Assembly (NCBI GenBank): GCA_029212905.1
Contig: JARGPB010000015.1
Location: 1 to 64,000, forward strand
Length of the DNA: 64,000 bases
Direction of reading: 5' to 3'
From: Thalassovita sp.
GTDB lineage: Bacteria; Pseudomonadota; Alphaproteobacteria; Rhodobacterales; Rhodobacteraceae
Part shown: piece by piece, positions 16,221 to 24,979 of the stretch
Numbering within the stretch: the first letter of the stretch is position 1
Layout: every line of letters starts with the position of its first letter
The notes under the pieces: generated by a model
Database searches by the model: none
What the model was told of the DNA's origin: nothing
The model's input: only the letters and a program-made list of their open reading frames with translations
Translations under genes and position numbers: made by a program

Positions 16221-17021
16221 TCAATGCGCAGGGGCGGTTACCGGGTCAATCAAGGTGCGCCCACCATCCAAGGTCAGAACCTGCCCTGTCATAAAGGCCG
16301 ACGCATCCGAGGCCAGGTATTGCGCCGAATGCACCAGCTCCATCGGCGAGGCGATCCGATGCATTGGGGTGTGCTTCTCGATATCACCCCGGTACTCGGA
16401 ATGATCCTTTAGCGAATCTTTCAGGCTGTGAGACATGACCGATCCAAAGGCCAGCCCGTTCACACGAATCCGGTTAGGTGCCATCGCCACGGCCAAGGAC
16501 CGCGTCATCTGATCCAGCGCGGCCGTAGACACCGAATACGCCAGTAGCTCGGCGTTGGTGCGACGTGCGGCGATACACGACAGGTTCACGATGGTGCCGT
16601 TGCTGCCCTCTTCGCGGCCTTTGGATTGCTTGATCATCCGTTTGGCCACCATCTGAGACAGGCGCAGCGCGTTCAGCATATTCTGCTGCAACAGCGTCTC
16701 GACCGCGTCGTCGTCCGCATTCAGCGGGTCCACAGCGATCATCTGACGCGAGGCGTTCACCAGAATATCAACGCTATCAAACGCGTCGATCGTTGCGGAC
16801 AGCAGGTTCGCCTGAGTCAGCTTCTCGCGCAGGTCCCCAGCAAAATAGCGATAGCTGTTGCCATCGTCATTTTCACCGAATTCCTTGACCAGCCTGTCCT
16901 CGTCCCGATCGACGAAAATGACATTCGCACCCTTGTCGATAAAGTGGCGGCCAATTGCCAAACCAATCCCATTGGCCCCGCCCGTCACGATGGCGGTCTT
17001 TCCGGCGATAGAGAACGTCAT
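16221..17021 (-). CDS. Short-chain dehydrogenase/reductase-like protein with altered active site
   Basis: The 266-residue Rossmann protein has the cofactor motif TGGANGIGLAIG near residue 14 and the C-terminal FMTGQVLTLDGG typical of classical SDRs. The active site departs from the family: Tyr162 is kept, but the lysine expected four residues later is Thr166 (YSVSTAAL), and the serine expected 13 residues before Tyr is Cys149 (NLSCIAA). It may bind a nucleotide without normal dehydrogenase activity. GGAGT precedes the ATG. It lies 69 bp upstream of hemF on the same strand. The substrate is unknown. Confidence 0.85.
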   Translation of the reverse strand: MTFSIAGKTAIVTGGANGIGLAIGRHFIDKGANVIFVDRDEDRLVKEFGENDDGNSYRYFAGDLREKLTQANLLSATIDAFDSVDILVNASRQMIAVDPLNADDDAVETLLQQNMLNALRLSQMVAKRMIKQSKGREEGSNGTIVNLSCIAARRTNAELLAYSVSTAALDQMTRSLAVAMAPNRIRVNGLAFGSVMSHSLKDSLKDHSEYRGDIEKHTPMHRIASPMELVHSAQYLASDASAFMTGQVLTLDGGRTLIDPVTAPAH

Positions 17022-17061
17022 GCAGGACTCCGTGATTCTGTCGTTCCGAGCCTAGCCTCAG

Positions 17062-18039
17062 TCATCGCTTGTGACGAGTGGGCCGTGCTGCAACAAGTAT
17101 TTTGAACCGATTATCGCCACCCACATCCTCGACCGAGGCGAAAGAGGCAGCAAGTGCCGCCTCGTAGGGCAGATGCCGGTTCGCCACAAGCCACAGCTGA
17201 CCCGAAGGCGCCAGTGCCGCCGCCGCCGTTGCAATGAACGCGCGCCCCAGATCCGGGTCCGCTGCGCGGCCAGTGTGAAACGGCGGGTTCATGATCACCC
17301 AATCCAGCTTGGACGCAGGACGCCATTTGGCGGCATCGGCCCAGTGAAATTGAGCGCGTTCATCGGGCACATTTTCACGTGCGCACAGCAGCGCATCGTG
17401 GTCAGCCTCGACCAGGTGCAGTTGCTTGATACCCGGGTGATCTGCCAGCATACGCGCGGAAAGATAGCCCCACCCGGCCCCCAGATCCGCCACCTTGCCC
17501 GCCAATTTTTCCGGCAACGCCGCTGCCAATAGCGCTGAGCCCGGATCAATCCCATCCGCTGAAAATACACCAGGGCGGGTCTGAAACCCTTGGACCTGTT
17601 TGGGCTGGGCCATCCAATCAGCATAGTCACCCGCAGGCGCAAACCAGAACAGTTTGCCATGCGATTTCGAGATCACACCCTCGACCGTCTCGCGTTTACG
17701 CAACTCTTTCAGCATCGATTCCGCGCCGTCGGTCTTTTGCCCGTCCACCAGAACCAAATCTGCTGTGCTGGCTTGTGCGATCATCGCCCGCGCCAGTGCC
17801 TTGGCCCGCGGCAGCACCACAATGGCCACAGCAAAGTCGCCCTCAGGGGCCAGTGCGCATTCGTATCCAGAGGCCGCAAAGGTTTCGGTATCCGGCTTAA
17901 ACCCGGTGATCAGCACACAGCGGTCTTTGGGCAAGGCCGACAGATCCATCCCGGCACGCGGCCCGAAAACAGCGATCTTGCCTTCGGCGGGCAGGCTCAG
18001 GCTGGCCTCTAGGGCCAGGGAAATACGGCTATCGGTCAT
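17062..18039 (-). CDS. RsmC/RlmG-like rRNA methyltransferase
   Basis: SAM-dependent methyltransferase of 325 residues. The C-terminal half holds the SAM site VADLGAGWGYLSARML and the catalytic NPPFHTGRA, the NPP(F/Y) motif of N2-guanine methyltransferases such as RsmC (16S G1207) and RlmG. The N-terminal half resembles the inactive domain duplicated in that family. A base-methylating role in rRNA is likely, but the exact target nucleotide is not decided by sequence. It lies between clpS and the SDR gene on the same strand. Confidence 0.82.
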   Translation of the reverse strand: MTDSRISLALEASLSLPAEGKIAVFGPRAGMDLSALPKDRCVLITGFKPDTETFAASGYECALAPEGDFAVAIVVLPRAKALARAMIAQASTADLVLVDGQKTDGAESMLKELRKRETVEGVISKSHGKLFWFAPAGDYADWMAQPKQVQGFQTRPGVFSADGIDPGSALLAAALPEKLAGKVADLGAGWGYLSARMLADHPGIKQLHLVEADHDALLCARENVPDERAQFHWADAAKWRPASKLDWVIMNPPFHTGRAADPDLGRAFIATAAAALAPSGQLWLVANRHLPYEAALAASFASVEDVGGDNRFKILVAARPTRHKR

Positions 18040-18072
18040 TGCGTGTCTTTGGAATGTCGGCGCGGGGCCGGG

Positions 18073-18426
18073 TCATTCCTTCTCCATCGTGCATTGCAGG
18101 GGGTGCTGATGGCGTCGGGCGAAATCCATCACCTGCGTCACCTTGGTCTCGGCAATCTCATGGCTGAACACGCCGACAACCGCCAGCCCCTTTTTGTGGA
18201 CCGTCAGCATGATCTCAAAGGACTGCGCGTGTGACAGGTGGAAAAACCGTTCCAACACATGAACCACGAATTCCATCGGCGTGTAGTCATCGTTCAGCAG
18301 CAGCACCTTGTACATCGGCGGGCGTTTGGTTTTCGGACGTGTTTTCAGCGCCAGAGACGGATCGCCCCCGTCTTCTTCGTCTTGCGACATACGCACCTTG
18401 AATTCTGTCATCAGTTCGCTTTGCAT
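18073..18426 (-). CDS. clpS: ClpAP adaptor protein ClpS
   Basis: Adaptor that delivers N-end-rule substrates to the ClpAP protease. The product has the ClpS core KVLLLNDDYTPMEFVVHVLE, with the acidic pair and the Met used in substrate-pocket formation, and ends in HPLQCTMEKE as in other alphaproteobacteria. I choose the ATG at 18426 (117 residues); the ATG at 18411 (112 residues) is equally possible. It is divergent from the HAD gene across 88 bp, with a TATATA about 30 bp upstream. Confidence 0.93.
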   Translation of the reverse strand: MQSELMTEFKVRMSQDEEDGGDPSLALKTRPKTKRPPMYKVLLLNDDYTPMEFVVHVLERFFHLSHAQSFEIMLTVHKKGLAVVGVFSHEIAETKVTQVMDFARRHQHPLQCTMEKE

Positions 18427-18514
18427 GGTTTGACCAGGCTTACCCTGCCTGAAGGGTCTATATAACCTGTGAACCCAATTAGAAAAGAGGGCGAACAGAT
18501 AGAGGAGGCGAAGA

Positions 18515-19225
18515 GTGGCCAAACTTACCACCATTGGCTTCGATGCCGACGATACACTTTGGCAAAACGAGCGGTTCTTTCGGCTGACCCAGGATCGATT
18601 CGCCGATCTACTGCGGGACTATGCTGACCCCGACCACCTGATGGACCGCCTGCTCGAGGCGGAAAAACGCAACATCCAGCACTATGGATTTGGCATCAAA
18701 GGCTTTGTGTTGTCGATGATCGAGACCGCGTTGGACGTCACGGACGAGCGCGTTCCTGCCCCCGTCATCCGGGCTCTTATCGACGCGGGTCAGGACATGC
18801 TGCGCCACCCGATCGAACTGTTGCCGCACGCGGCAGACGCGGTTCAATCCGTCGCGGATACGCATCACGTATTGCTGATCACCAAGGGTGATTTGCTGGA
18901 TCAGGAACGAAAACTGGCGCAGTCCGGCCTGGGAGAGTTGTTCGACGGGGTCGAAATCGTATCCAGCAAGACCCGACCAGTCTACGAGGACATATTCCAG
19001 CGGCATGGCGACGGGGCGATCTGCGGCATGATGATCGGCAACTCGATGAAATCCGACGTCGTCCCCATGGTGCAGGCAGGTGGCTGGGGTGTTCACGTCC
19101 CCCACGGCCTGGAATGGGAAATCGAGCGCGCGGATCCCCCGCAAAACGCCACACGTTTTATCACCCTACCGGATTTGGCCAGCCTGCCCGCACTGATCCA
19201 GCAGATCGAGACTGGGGGGGCTTGA
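18515..19225 (+). CDS. HAD-family hydrolase
   Basis: Haloacid-dehalogenase-fold phosphatase of 236 residues. Motif I is GFDADDTLWQNERFF with the nucleophile Asp, motif II is in LLITKGD, the lysine is in VSSKTRPVYEDI, and motif III is the acidic region of MMIGNSMKSDV. The GTG start follows AGAGGAGGCGAAGA, a strong ribosome binding site. The substrate is probably a small phosphorylated metabolite but cannot be named. Confidence 0.88.
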   Translation: MAKLTTIGFDADDTLWQNERFFRLTQDRFADLLRDYADPDHLMDRLLEAEKRNIQHYGFGIKGFVLSMIETALDVTDERVPAPVIRALIDAGQDMLRHPIELLPHAADAVQSVADTHHVLLITKGDLLDQERKLAQSGLGELFDGVEIVSSKTRPVYEDIFQRHGDGAICGMMIGNSMKSDVVPMVQAGGWGVHVPHGLEWEIERADPPQNATRFITLPDLASLPALIQQIETGGA

Positions 19226-19252
19226 CGGCACCTCGCCACATCTCAATTATGG

Positions 19253-19269
19253 AAATATGTTTCATATTT
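19253..19269. promoter_or_regulatory. Perfect palindrome upstream of the XRE-cupin regulator
   Basis: AAATATG (19253-19259) and CATATTT (19263-19269) form a perfect 7-bp dyad around TTT, ending 13 bp before the regulator's ATG at 19283. Its position suggests autoregulation by blocking the promoter or start region. Confidence 0.55.
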
Positions 19270-19282
19270 GAGAATCACACGG

Positions 19283-19822
19283 ATGAACGACCTACGCCTT
19301 GCCTCTCATCTCGCCAGTCTGCGCGCTGACCGGGGGTGGACGTTGGCGCAGCTCTCCGACCGTTCGGGGCTTAGTCGCGCGACCCTTTCGCGGATTGAAA
19401 ATGCCGAGGTCAGCCCGACCGCGCAGGCGCTCGGCCAGCTTTGCGCGGCTTTCGACCTGTCGATGTCTCAGGTATTGGCGATGGTCGAGCGGGAGTTTCG
19501 GCCGGTCATCCCTGCCGAACAGCGCACCACATGGGTTGACCCTGCCACCGGGTTCCAGCGCAGCGTTATCTCGCCTGCTGCCGCCCCGTTGCGTGGCGAG
19601 GTGCTGCTGTGCGATTTCCCTGCCGACGCGGACATCTCCTATGACGCCCCGCCCCATCCGGGGCTCGAGCACCACCTATTGCTCCAGACCGGCCAGCTGA
19701 CTGTGACCGTCGAGGGCCGCAGCCATACGTTGGCCGAGGGCGACTGCCTTAGGTATCGGCTGTGGGGCAGCACCCGATTTCAAAGCTCGACGGGCGCCAC
19801 CTACTTGCTCTTTCTGACATGA
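19283..19822 (+). CDS. XRE-family regulator with cupin domain
   Basis: The 179-residue protein has an N-terminal helix-turn-helix (LAQLSDRSGLSRATLSRIEN, residues about 22-41) and a C-terminal cupin-like ligand domain (HHLLLQTGQLTVTVEGRSH, then LAEGDCLRYRL). Such proteins repress their own or a neighbouring gene until a small molecule binds the cupin. I choose the ATG at 19283 rather than a TTG five codons earlier. The GNAT gene begins at or just past its stop, so the acetyltransferase is the likely controlled gene. Confidence 0.88.
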   Translation: MNDLRLASHLASLRADRGWTLAQLSDRSGLSRATLSRIENAEVSPTAQALGQLCAAFDLSMSQVLAMVEREFRPVIPAEQRTTWVDPATGFQRSVISPAAAPLRGEVLLCDFPADADISYDAPPHPGLEHHLLLQTGQLTVTVEGRSHTLAEGDCLRYRLWGSTRFQSSTGATYLLFLT

Positions 19823-19830
19823 GGCCCGGC

Positions 19831-20349
19831 ATGCAGATCACCCAATGGACCGCCAACGACCTGACCACCCATCTGGATGCAATGGCATCCATCCTCCATG
19901 CCTGTGTCCACACGGGCGCGAGCGTCGGGTTCATCCTCCCACATCCAATGGACGAGGCCCGTGCGTTTTGGGCCCAAACCACTCGGGCCATCGCCGCCGG
20001 GGACCGCACGCTTTTTGTTGCCCTTGAGCGCGAAAGACCGATTGGAACCGCGCAATTGGTAATGGGCACCCCAGCCAACCAACCCCATCGCGCAGAGGTG
20101 TCAAAGGTGTTGGTCCACCCGGATGCGCGCCGCAAGGGTGTCGCACGCGCCCTGATGAATGCACTCGAGGCACACGCCCGGTCACAGAGCAAGTCTCTCC
20201 TCACCCTGGACACGCGTACCGGCGACATGGCGCAGCCTCTCTATCAATCATTGGGGTTCACAGCAGCGGGCACCATCCCCGGCTTCTGTTTGGACCCGGA
20301 CGGGAAGTCGCTGGACTCGACCACCTATATGTACAAACAGCTACGCTAG
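19831..20349 (+). CDS. GNAT-family N-acetyltransferase
   Basis: Acetyl-CoA-dependent acetyltransferase of 172 residues with the acetyl-CoA loop VLVHPDARRKGVARAL and the C-terminal LYQSLGFTAAGTIPGF. The ATG at 19831 has GAGG seven bases upstream; an ATG at 19819 overlaps the stop of the regulator gene. The XRE-cupin plus GNAT pair resembles detoxification or amino-acid-acetylation modules, but the substrate is unknown. Confidence 0.86.
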   Translation: MQITQWTANDLTTHLDAMASILHACVHTGASVGFILPHPMDEARAFWAQTTRAIAAGDRTLFVALERERPIGTAQLVMGTPANQPHRAEVSKVLVHPDARRKGVARALMNALEAHARSQSKSLLTLDTRTGDMAQPLYQSLGFTAAGTIPGFCLDPDGKSLDSTTYMYKQLR

Positions 20350-20596
20350 CTTGCCGTGACGACATGGGGATGCGTCACAGACAACCCCGTCAGCACCGTT
20401 TCGCCTATGTTCTTGGGGCCACCCCATTTTGTAGAGGCCGGTCAAATCTTGCCCCCAACATGTGGTCTTTTCACGTTTCGCGAGTCTTCAAATCGTTAAA
20501 AATAAACACTTTATCGGTATCTTTTCCTGTGCTAGCGTTATTGAAAATAAGTAAGAACGCCGACTGAAAAATCAGCGGCTTGAGGCAGAGAAGGCA
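20350..20596 (+). promoter_or_regulatory. Intergenic leader of the D,D-carboxypeptidase gene
   Basis: No gene is visible in these 247 bp. The second half is AT-rich and probably carries the promoter. A hairpin with stems GCCG/CGGC and CTGA/TCAG and an AAAA loop (20559-20579, one bulged A) lies 17 bp before the start codon and could affect translation. Confidence 0.4.
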
Positions 20597-22072
20597 GTGA
20601 TCGTGAAAGATCAGCGGATAAAGCAGGCCCCATTGGGTCTGTTGATGATCGCATTTATGTGGCTTTTGGTTGTGGTGCCCGTATCCGTACGGGCAGCCCC
20701 TTATGCTGCGATGGTGATGGACGCCCGAACCGGAGAGGTTCTGCATTCCGCGAATGCTGACACCCGCCTGCACCCGGCCTCTTTGACCAAGATGATGACG
20801 CTATACATTGCGTTTCAGGCGATCGAGCGTGGGGAAATTTCTCTCGACACCAAAGTGCGTGTTTCGCGCAATGCTGCGGCAGAACCGCCGTCCAAGCTGG
20901 GCCTGCGTGCCGGACAGAAAATCAAACTGCGCTATCTGATCCGCGCGGCGGCCGTGAAATCAGCCAATGACGCAGCCACTGCCATCGGCGAGGCGATCTC
21001 GGGCTCCGAAGCGGCATTTGCCCGCCGCATGAATCGCACCGCGAAATCAATGGGCATGACCCGCACGACCTTTAAGAATGCCAACGGGCTTACCCGTAGC
21101 GGTCACCTGTCCACCGCCCGCGACATGACTATCCTAGGACGGCACGTTTTGTATGACTATCCGCAGTACTATAACCTGTTCAGTCGTCAATCGACCGATG
21201 CCGGTATGCGCACGGTGAACAATACGAACCGCCGGTTCCTGCAACAGTACCGAGGCGCAGACGGCATCAAAACAGGCTACACGCGCGCTGCGGGCTTCAA
21301 CCTTGTGGCCTCGGCTGAACGTGGCCGGGAACGTGTGATTGCTACGGTATTCGGTGGACGCTCAACCGCGACCCGCAACGCCAAGGTCGCCGAGCTGCTG
21401 GATCTTGGGTTCCGCCGCGCCCCCAGCCGTGTCGCCTTGCGCAAGCCCTCTAAACCCACCTATTTTGGATCAGACAAAAGCACCAAAGGCGGCGCAGGAA
21501 AAACCATTCGCCTGGTCACTGCTGTCAAAAAGAGCCTACGCCCACAGGCACGCCCTGGCAGCGCGAATGCCCCCGTTTTGGTCGCCGTCAAGGATGACAT
21601 CAACGATGCCCTCAAAGAAGCGCTGACCGAAGGGAAGAAGCCTATCGCCGTCGCCGCGCTTCCGAAGGAGGATCTGCCACCAGTAAAACAGGCAGATGCA
21701 AAAACGCCGTCGCCGCGAATGCGCCCGTCGAATCTGGTCCTGGCCGGCACTGGAAAACAAGATCAGGAAAACGAGACCACGCTGACCTCTGAGGACCAAC
21801 AGCGCGAGGTTGTAACGCGGCTGAGCACCTCGGGTGGTCGCCACTGGGGAATCAATGTTGGGCGCTATCCCAGCCATTACGCCGCTGAGAAAGTCCTGGT
21901 CAAAACCGCATTGGCCGAGATGGCCACACTTGAGGGGAGCCTCCGCAAAGTGGTGAACCGCAAGGGTGGATTTGACGCCAATTTCATGGGTTTGACGCGG
22001 GAGAAAGCAGATCTGGCCTGCCGTCGCCTGCAAGCCCGACAGACCACCTGTTTCATGATCGGACCGGGCTAA
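20597..22072 (+). CDS. D-alanyl-D-alanine carboxypeptidase with C-terminal SPOR domain
   Basis: Penicillin-binding protein of the DacA group that trims the terminal D-alanine of peptidoglycan stem peptides. The 491-residue product has a signal sequence (about residues 12-33), the S-x-x-K motif in ASLTKMM, SAN and GIKTGYT, so all three active-site motifs are present. After a basic, Pro/Lys-rich linker (about 270-410) comes a SPOR-type domain (HWGINVGRYPSHYAAEKVLV onward), which binds denuded septal glycan. The GTG start follows AGAAGG. The SPOR fusion suggests action at the division site. Confidence 0.92.
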   Translation: MIVKDQRIKQAPLGLLMIAFMWLLVVVPVSVRAAPYAAMVMDARTGEVLHSANADTRLHPASLTKMMTLYIAFQAIERGEISLDTKVRVSRNAAAEPPSKLGLRAGQKIKLRYLIRAAAVKSANDAATAIGEAISGSEAAFARRMNRTAKSMGMTRTTFKNANGLTRSGHLSTARDMTILGRHVLYDYPQYYNLFSRQSTDAGMRTVNNTNRRFLQQYRGADGIKTGYTRAAGFNLVASAERGRERVIATVFGGRSTATRNAKVAELLDLGFRRAPSRVALRKPSKPTYFGSDKSTKGGAGKTIRLVTAVKKSLRPQARPGSANAPVLVAVKDDINDALKEALTEGKKPIAVAALPKEDLPPVKQADAKTPSPRMRPSNLVLAGTGKQDQENETTLTSEDQQREVVTRLSTSGGRHWGINVGRYPSHYAAEKVLVKTALAEMATLEGSLRKVVNRKGGFDANFMGLTREKADLACRRLQARQTTCFMIGPG

Positions 22073-22103
22073 CTCCTGACACATGTCTTTCAGCGAGACC
22101 TGA

Positions 22104-22126
22104 GCAGAAAATTCATAATTTTCTGC
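22104..22126 (+). terminator. Hairpin after the carboxypeptidase gene
   Basis: GCAGAAAAT (22104-22112) and ATTTTCTGC (22118-22126) form a perfect 9-bp stem with a 5-nt loop, 31 bp past the stop. A second small stem CGCC/GGCG follows and then the T-run of the dispersed repeat. A two-way terminator between convergent genes is likely. Confidence 0.6.
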
Positions 22127-22137
22127 GCCTTCGGCGT

Positions 22138-22159
22138 GAGTATTTTTCGCAAGATGAAA
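22138..22159 (+). repeat. 22-bp dispersed repeat, copy 2
   Basis: Same repeat as at 9880-9901, with C instead of G after the T-run. It abuts the stop codon of ccoS and lies between two convergent genes. Confidence 0.75.
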
Positions 22160-22318
22160 TCAGGGTTTGGGGTGATCATCCCATTCGCCGGACAGGATGC
22201 GCTGACTGTTCCCTTCGGGGTCGTCATACTGGTCTGATCTAACCGTATAGACGAACGCCAGAAGCCCAACGGCGCCCAGGACCAAAGAGATCGGAATTAG
22301 GTAGGACAGGACTTCCAT
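22160..22318 (-). CDS. ccoS: cbb3 oxidase assembly protein CcoS
   Basis: Small single-helix membrane protein needed for cofactor insertion into the cbb3 oxidase. The 52-residue product begins MEVLSYLIPISLVLGAVG, has one transmembrane helix (about residues 5-26) and continues with the conserved RSDQYDDPEGNSQRIL and a DDHP tail. The ATG lies 7 bp past the ccoI stop, completing the ccoGHIS order. It is short but clearly homologous to CcoS. Confidence 0.95.
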   Translation of the reverse strand: MEVLSYLIPISLVLGAVGLLAFVYTVRSDQYDDPEGNSQRILSGEWDDHPKP

Positions 22319-22325
22319 GGTGGCA

Positions 22326-24512
22326 TTACCTCAGGCGAAGTGCGTTCAGCGAGACTGTAATCGAGCTGGACGACATCGCCAAGGCCGCAACCAGCGGTGT
22401 GGCCAGACCGATGACAGCAATCGGAACAGCAATCACGTTGTAGATGGTTGCGATACGGAAATTCTCGCGGATGCGTTTGGTCGCCGAGCGCGCCGTATCC
22501 AGCGCGTCGTTGATCGGGGTCAAATCCCCCCCCAGCAACACAATATCAGAGGCCACGCGCGCGGCATCCAGCGCCGACGCCGGCGAGATAGACACATCGG
22601 CCGCAGCCAGCGCGGCCGTGTCGTTCAGGCCATCCCCGACCATCAAAACATGTTTACCCTGCGCGGAAAGCGCTGCAATCCGTGCGGCTTTGTCTGCGGG
22701 CAGGGCTTCGGCCATCCAGTGGCGGATGTTCAGGCGGTTGGCGAGCGTTTCCACTGCACGGGTTGCGTCACCTGAGATCAGAATGACCTCTTTACCGCCA
22801 TCCAGAAGGGCTTTGACTGCGTCTTCTGCACCGTCACGCAGACGGTCCGTGAACGTAAAAGGTTGGGCGGGTTCGCCGCCGAGGGACAGCCAGGCCGCTG
22901 TCTCGGACTGAGCCTCGGCCCCGACCCAGGCAGCGCGGCCCAGACGGACGCGGGTGCCATTCCAGCTGCCTTCGGTGCCGTAGCCGGGGACCTCGGTGAT
23001 GGCTTCCACGATTGCCGGTTTCACGCCTGCTTCGCGGGCTGCTTTGGCCAGCGACATGGACAGGGGGTGAGATGATCCGTCGGCGAGGGCCAAGGCGATG
23101 CTCAGATCACGGGTGTTGTGAAGCGCCAAGTTGGTCAGCTCTGGCGTACCAGCGGTAAGCGTGCCGGTTTTGTCGAAAACGACCGTATCAACCAGAGCCA
23201 AACGCTCTAGCGCCGTGGCATGTTTGATCAGCATCCCCTTGCGAAACAGACGCCCCGAGGCGGCGGTAGTCACGGCAGGCACGGCCAGCCCCAATGCGCA
23301 GGGGCATGTGATGATCAGCACAGCGGCGGCGATATTCAGAGCGGTACGCATATCGCCCGAATAGATCCACCACCCGACAAAGCTGGCCGCCGACAGGATA
23401 TGCACGCCGGGCGCATAGAGCTTCGCCGCCTTGTCTGCCAACGACGTATAACGCGAGCGCCCGGATTCCGCGATTGCCACCAAATCAGCCATTTGATGCA
23501 GCGAGGTGTCTTTGCCCACAGCCGTGGCCCGGATCATCAGCGGCCCGGTCAGGTTCACCTCGCCTGCCGAAACACCATTTCCGGGTTCGGCCAGCACAGG
23601 CAAAGTTTCACCCGTCAAAAGCGAGCGGTCGATCTCGGACATGCCTTCGATAATTTCACCGTCCACCGGCATTCTGCCACCGGGACGGACAAGTATCATG
23701 TCGCCAACCGCGACCTCGGCGATGGGGACTTGTTGTTCCTCTCCGTCACGCAGCAGGATCGCCCGAGGAACCTCGAGGGCGGCCAATTCTTCGGCCGCTG
23801 AGCGGGCGATGGCGCGAGTCCGGTGATCCAGATAGCGGCCCGCCAACAGGAAAAATGTCAGCGTCAACGCCGCATCAAAATAGGCATGGTGCCCTGACAG
23901 CGACGTTTCCCACAGCGATGTGACCAGCGCCAGCACGATGGCCAACACGATCGGCACATCCATGTTCAGCCGCTTGTGTTTCAACGCGCCCCAAGCGCTG
24001 GTAAAAAACGGTGTCCCGGCAAAGGCAATCGTCGGCAGAGTTATCGCCGCAGAGATCCAATGGAACATATCCCGCGTGGCATCCGCAGCACCGGCCCAGA
24101 CCGATACGGACAGCAACATCACGTTCATCGACGCAAAACCCGCGACGGCCAATCGCATCAGCAGATCACGCCCGGCCTTGTCATTTTGCGTTGCAGACAG
24201 GGCGCCGGCGTCCAGTTCATGCGCCTCATAACCGACGTGTTCCAAAACGCGGATCAGGTCCTCGGGCATGACGTCCGGTTCGGCCTCGATCTGGGCGCGC
24301 TTCAGCGTCAGGTTCACACGCGCGGAATGTACGCCCGGCACCTTGGCCAGTTCGCCTTCGACCGTTGAAATGCAGACCGCGCAATGAACCGCCGGAACCG
24401 ACAGCGCGATCTTTGCCTCTGTGGGGGCCTCTAGTTCAGCCAGGGCCTCGGCGGCGGGGGCCGCGGCGCAGGCAGGACATGCCGAAGGAGTGGGGCGCAT
24501 CGTGGCGGTCAT
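22326..24512 (-). CDS. ccoI: Copper-translocating P-type ATPase CcoI
   Basis: P1B-type ATPase supplying copper for the haem-copper centre of the cbb3 oxidase. The product of about 728 residues has an N-terminal CPAC, a heavy-metal-associated domain with CAVC, the membrane metal site ITCPCALGLAVPAV, the phosphorylated Asp in VFDKTGTLTAGT, SSHPLSMSLA and the hinge VGDGLNDTAAL. The ATG at 24512 follows ATAGG in the end of ccoH; a TTG two codons earlier is possible. It belongs to the ccoGHIS operon. Confidence 0.95.
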   Translation of the reverse strand: MTATMRPTPSACPACAAAPAAEALAELEAPTEAKIALSVPAVHCAVCISTVEGELAKVPGVHSARVNLTLKRAQIEAEPDVMPEDLIRVLEHVGYEAHELDAGALSATQNDKAGRDLLMRLAVAGFASMNVMLLSVSVWAGAADATRDMFHWISAAITLPTIAFAGTPFFTSAWGALKHKRLNMDVPIVLAIVLALVTSLWETSLSGHHAYFDAALTLTFFLLAGRYLDHRTRAIARSAAEELAALEVPRAILLRDGEEQQVPIAEVAVGDMILVRPGGRMPVDGEIIEGMSEIDRSLLTGETLPVLAEPGNGVSAGEVNLTGPLMIRATAVGKDTSLHQMADLVAIAESGRSRYTSLADKAAKLYAPGVHILSAASFVGWWIYSGDMRTALNIAAAVLIITCPCALGLAVPAVTTAASGRLFRKGMLIKHATALERLALVDTVVFDKTGTLTAGTPELTNLALHNTRDLSIALALADGSSHPLSMSLAKAAREAGVKPAIVEAITEVPGYGTEGSWNGTRVRLGRAAWVGAEAQSETAAWLSLGGEPAQPFTFTDRLRDGAEDAVKALLDGGKEVILISGDATRAVETLANRLNIRHWMAEALPADKAARIAALSAQGKHVLMVGDGLNDTAALAAADVSISPASALDAARVASDIVLLGGDLTPINDALDTARSATKRIRENFRIATIYNVIAVPIAVIGLATPLVAALAMSSSSITVSLNALRLR

Positions 24513-24520
24513 CTGCAAAC

Positions 24521-24979
24521 CTATTTCTTGATGTGAAGAATGACCCGTTGGGTGAATTCGGTGCCATCCTCGGCGATCGCAGTCATACGGATATTCCAGT
24601 TCCCGCCACCCAGTTCGACGGGGGCGACATGGGCTGTACCGTTGAAGGCAAAGACGGGCTCAACATCCTCGGCGATTGAGGTCGCGCGCCCAACGACAGC
24701 GTGCAGCACCTTGGGGCGCACCGGATTTCCATCCGTATCGTTGATTTGCAGGACCAGCATCCCGTCGGCATGATCCGCCCGGATCGTCCACCCCAGAGCC
24801 TCTTGGGCCGACTTGCGTTCGTTGAACTCTTGGCTGGCCACATAAGAGTTGGCCACTTCCAGGCCGGGAAATGTCTTAACGGCTTTCACCGCCATGAACA
24901 CGTTCACGGCGATGATAACTCCGAATGCGGCAGCAAATCCAAGAAAGACTTGCCGCCCAGTGATCTGGCGTTCAGCCAT
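24521..24979 (-). CDS. ccoH: cbb3 oxidase assembly protein CcoH (FixH)
   Basis: Single-pass membrane protein of the FixH family that stabilises cbb3 oxidase assembly. The 152-residue protein has one N-terminal transmembrane helix (about residues 11-31, FLGFAAAFGVIIAVNVFMAV), the FixH signature NSYVASQEFNERK and a periplasmic beta-rich domain. Its ATG overlaps the ccoG stop as TAATG, which indicates coupled translation. Confidence 0.94.
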   Translation of the reverse strand: MAERQITGRQVFLGFAAAFGVIIAVNVFMAVKAVKTFPGLEVANSYVASQEFNERKSAQEALGWTIRADHADGMLVLQINDTDGNPVRPKVLHAVVGRATSIAEDVEPVFAFNGTAHVAPVELGGGNWNIRMTAIAEDGTEFTQRVILHIKK

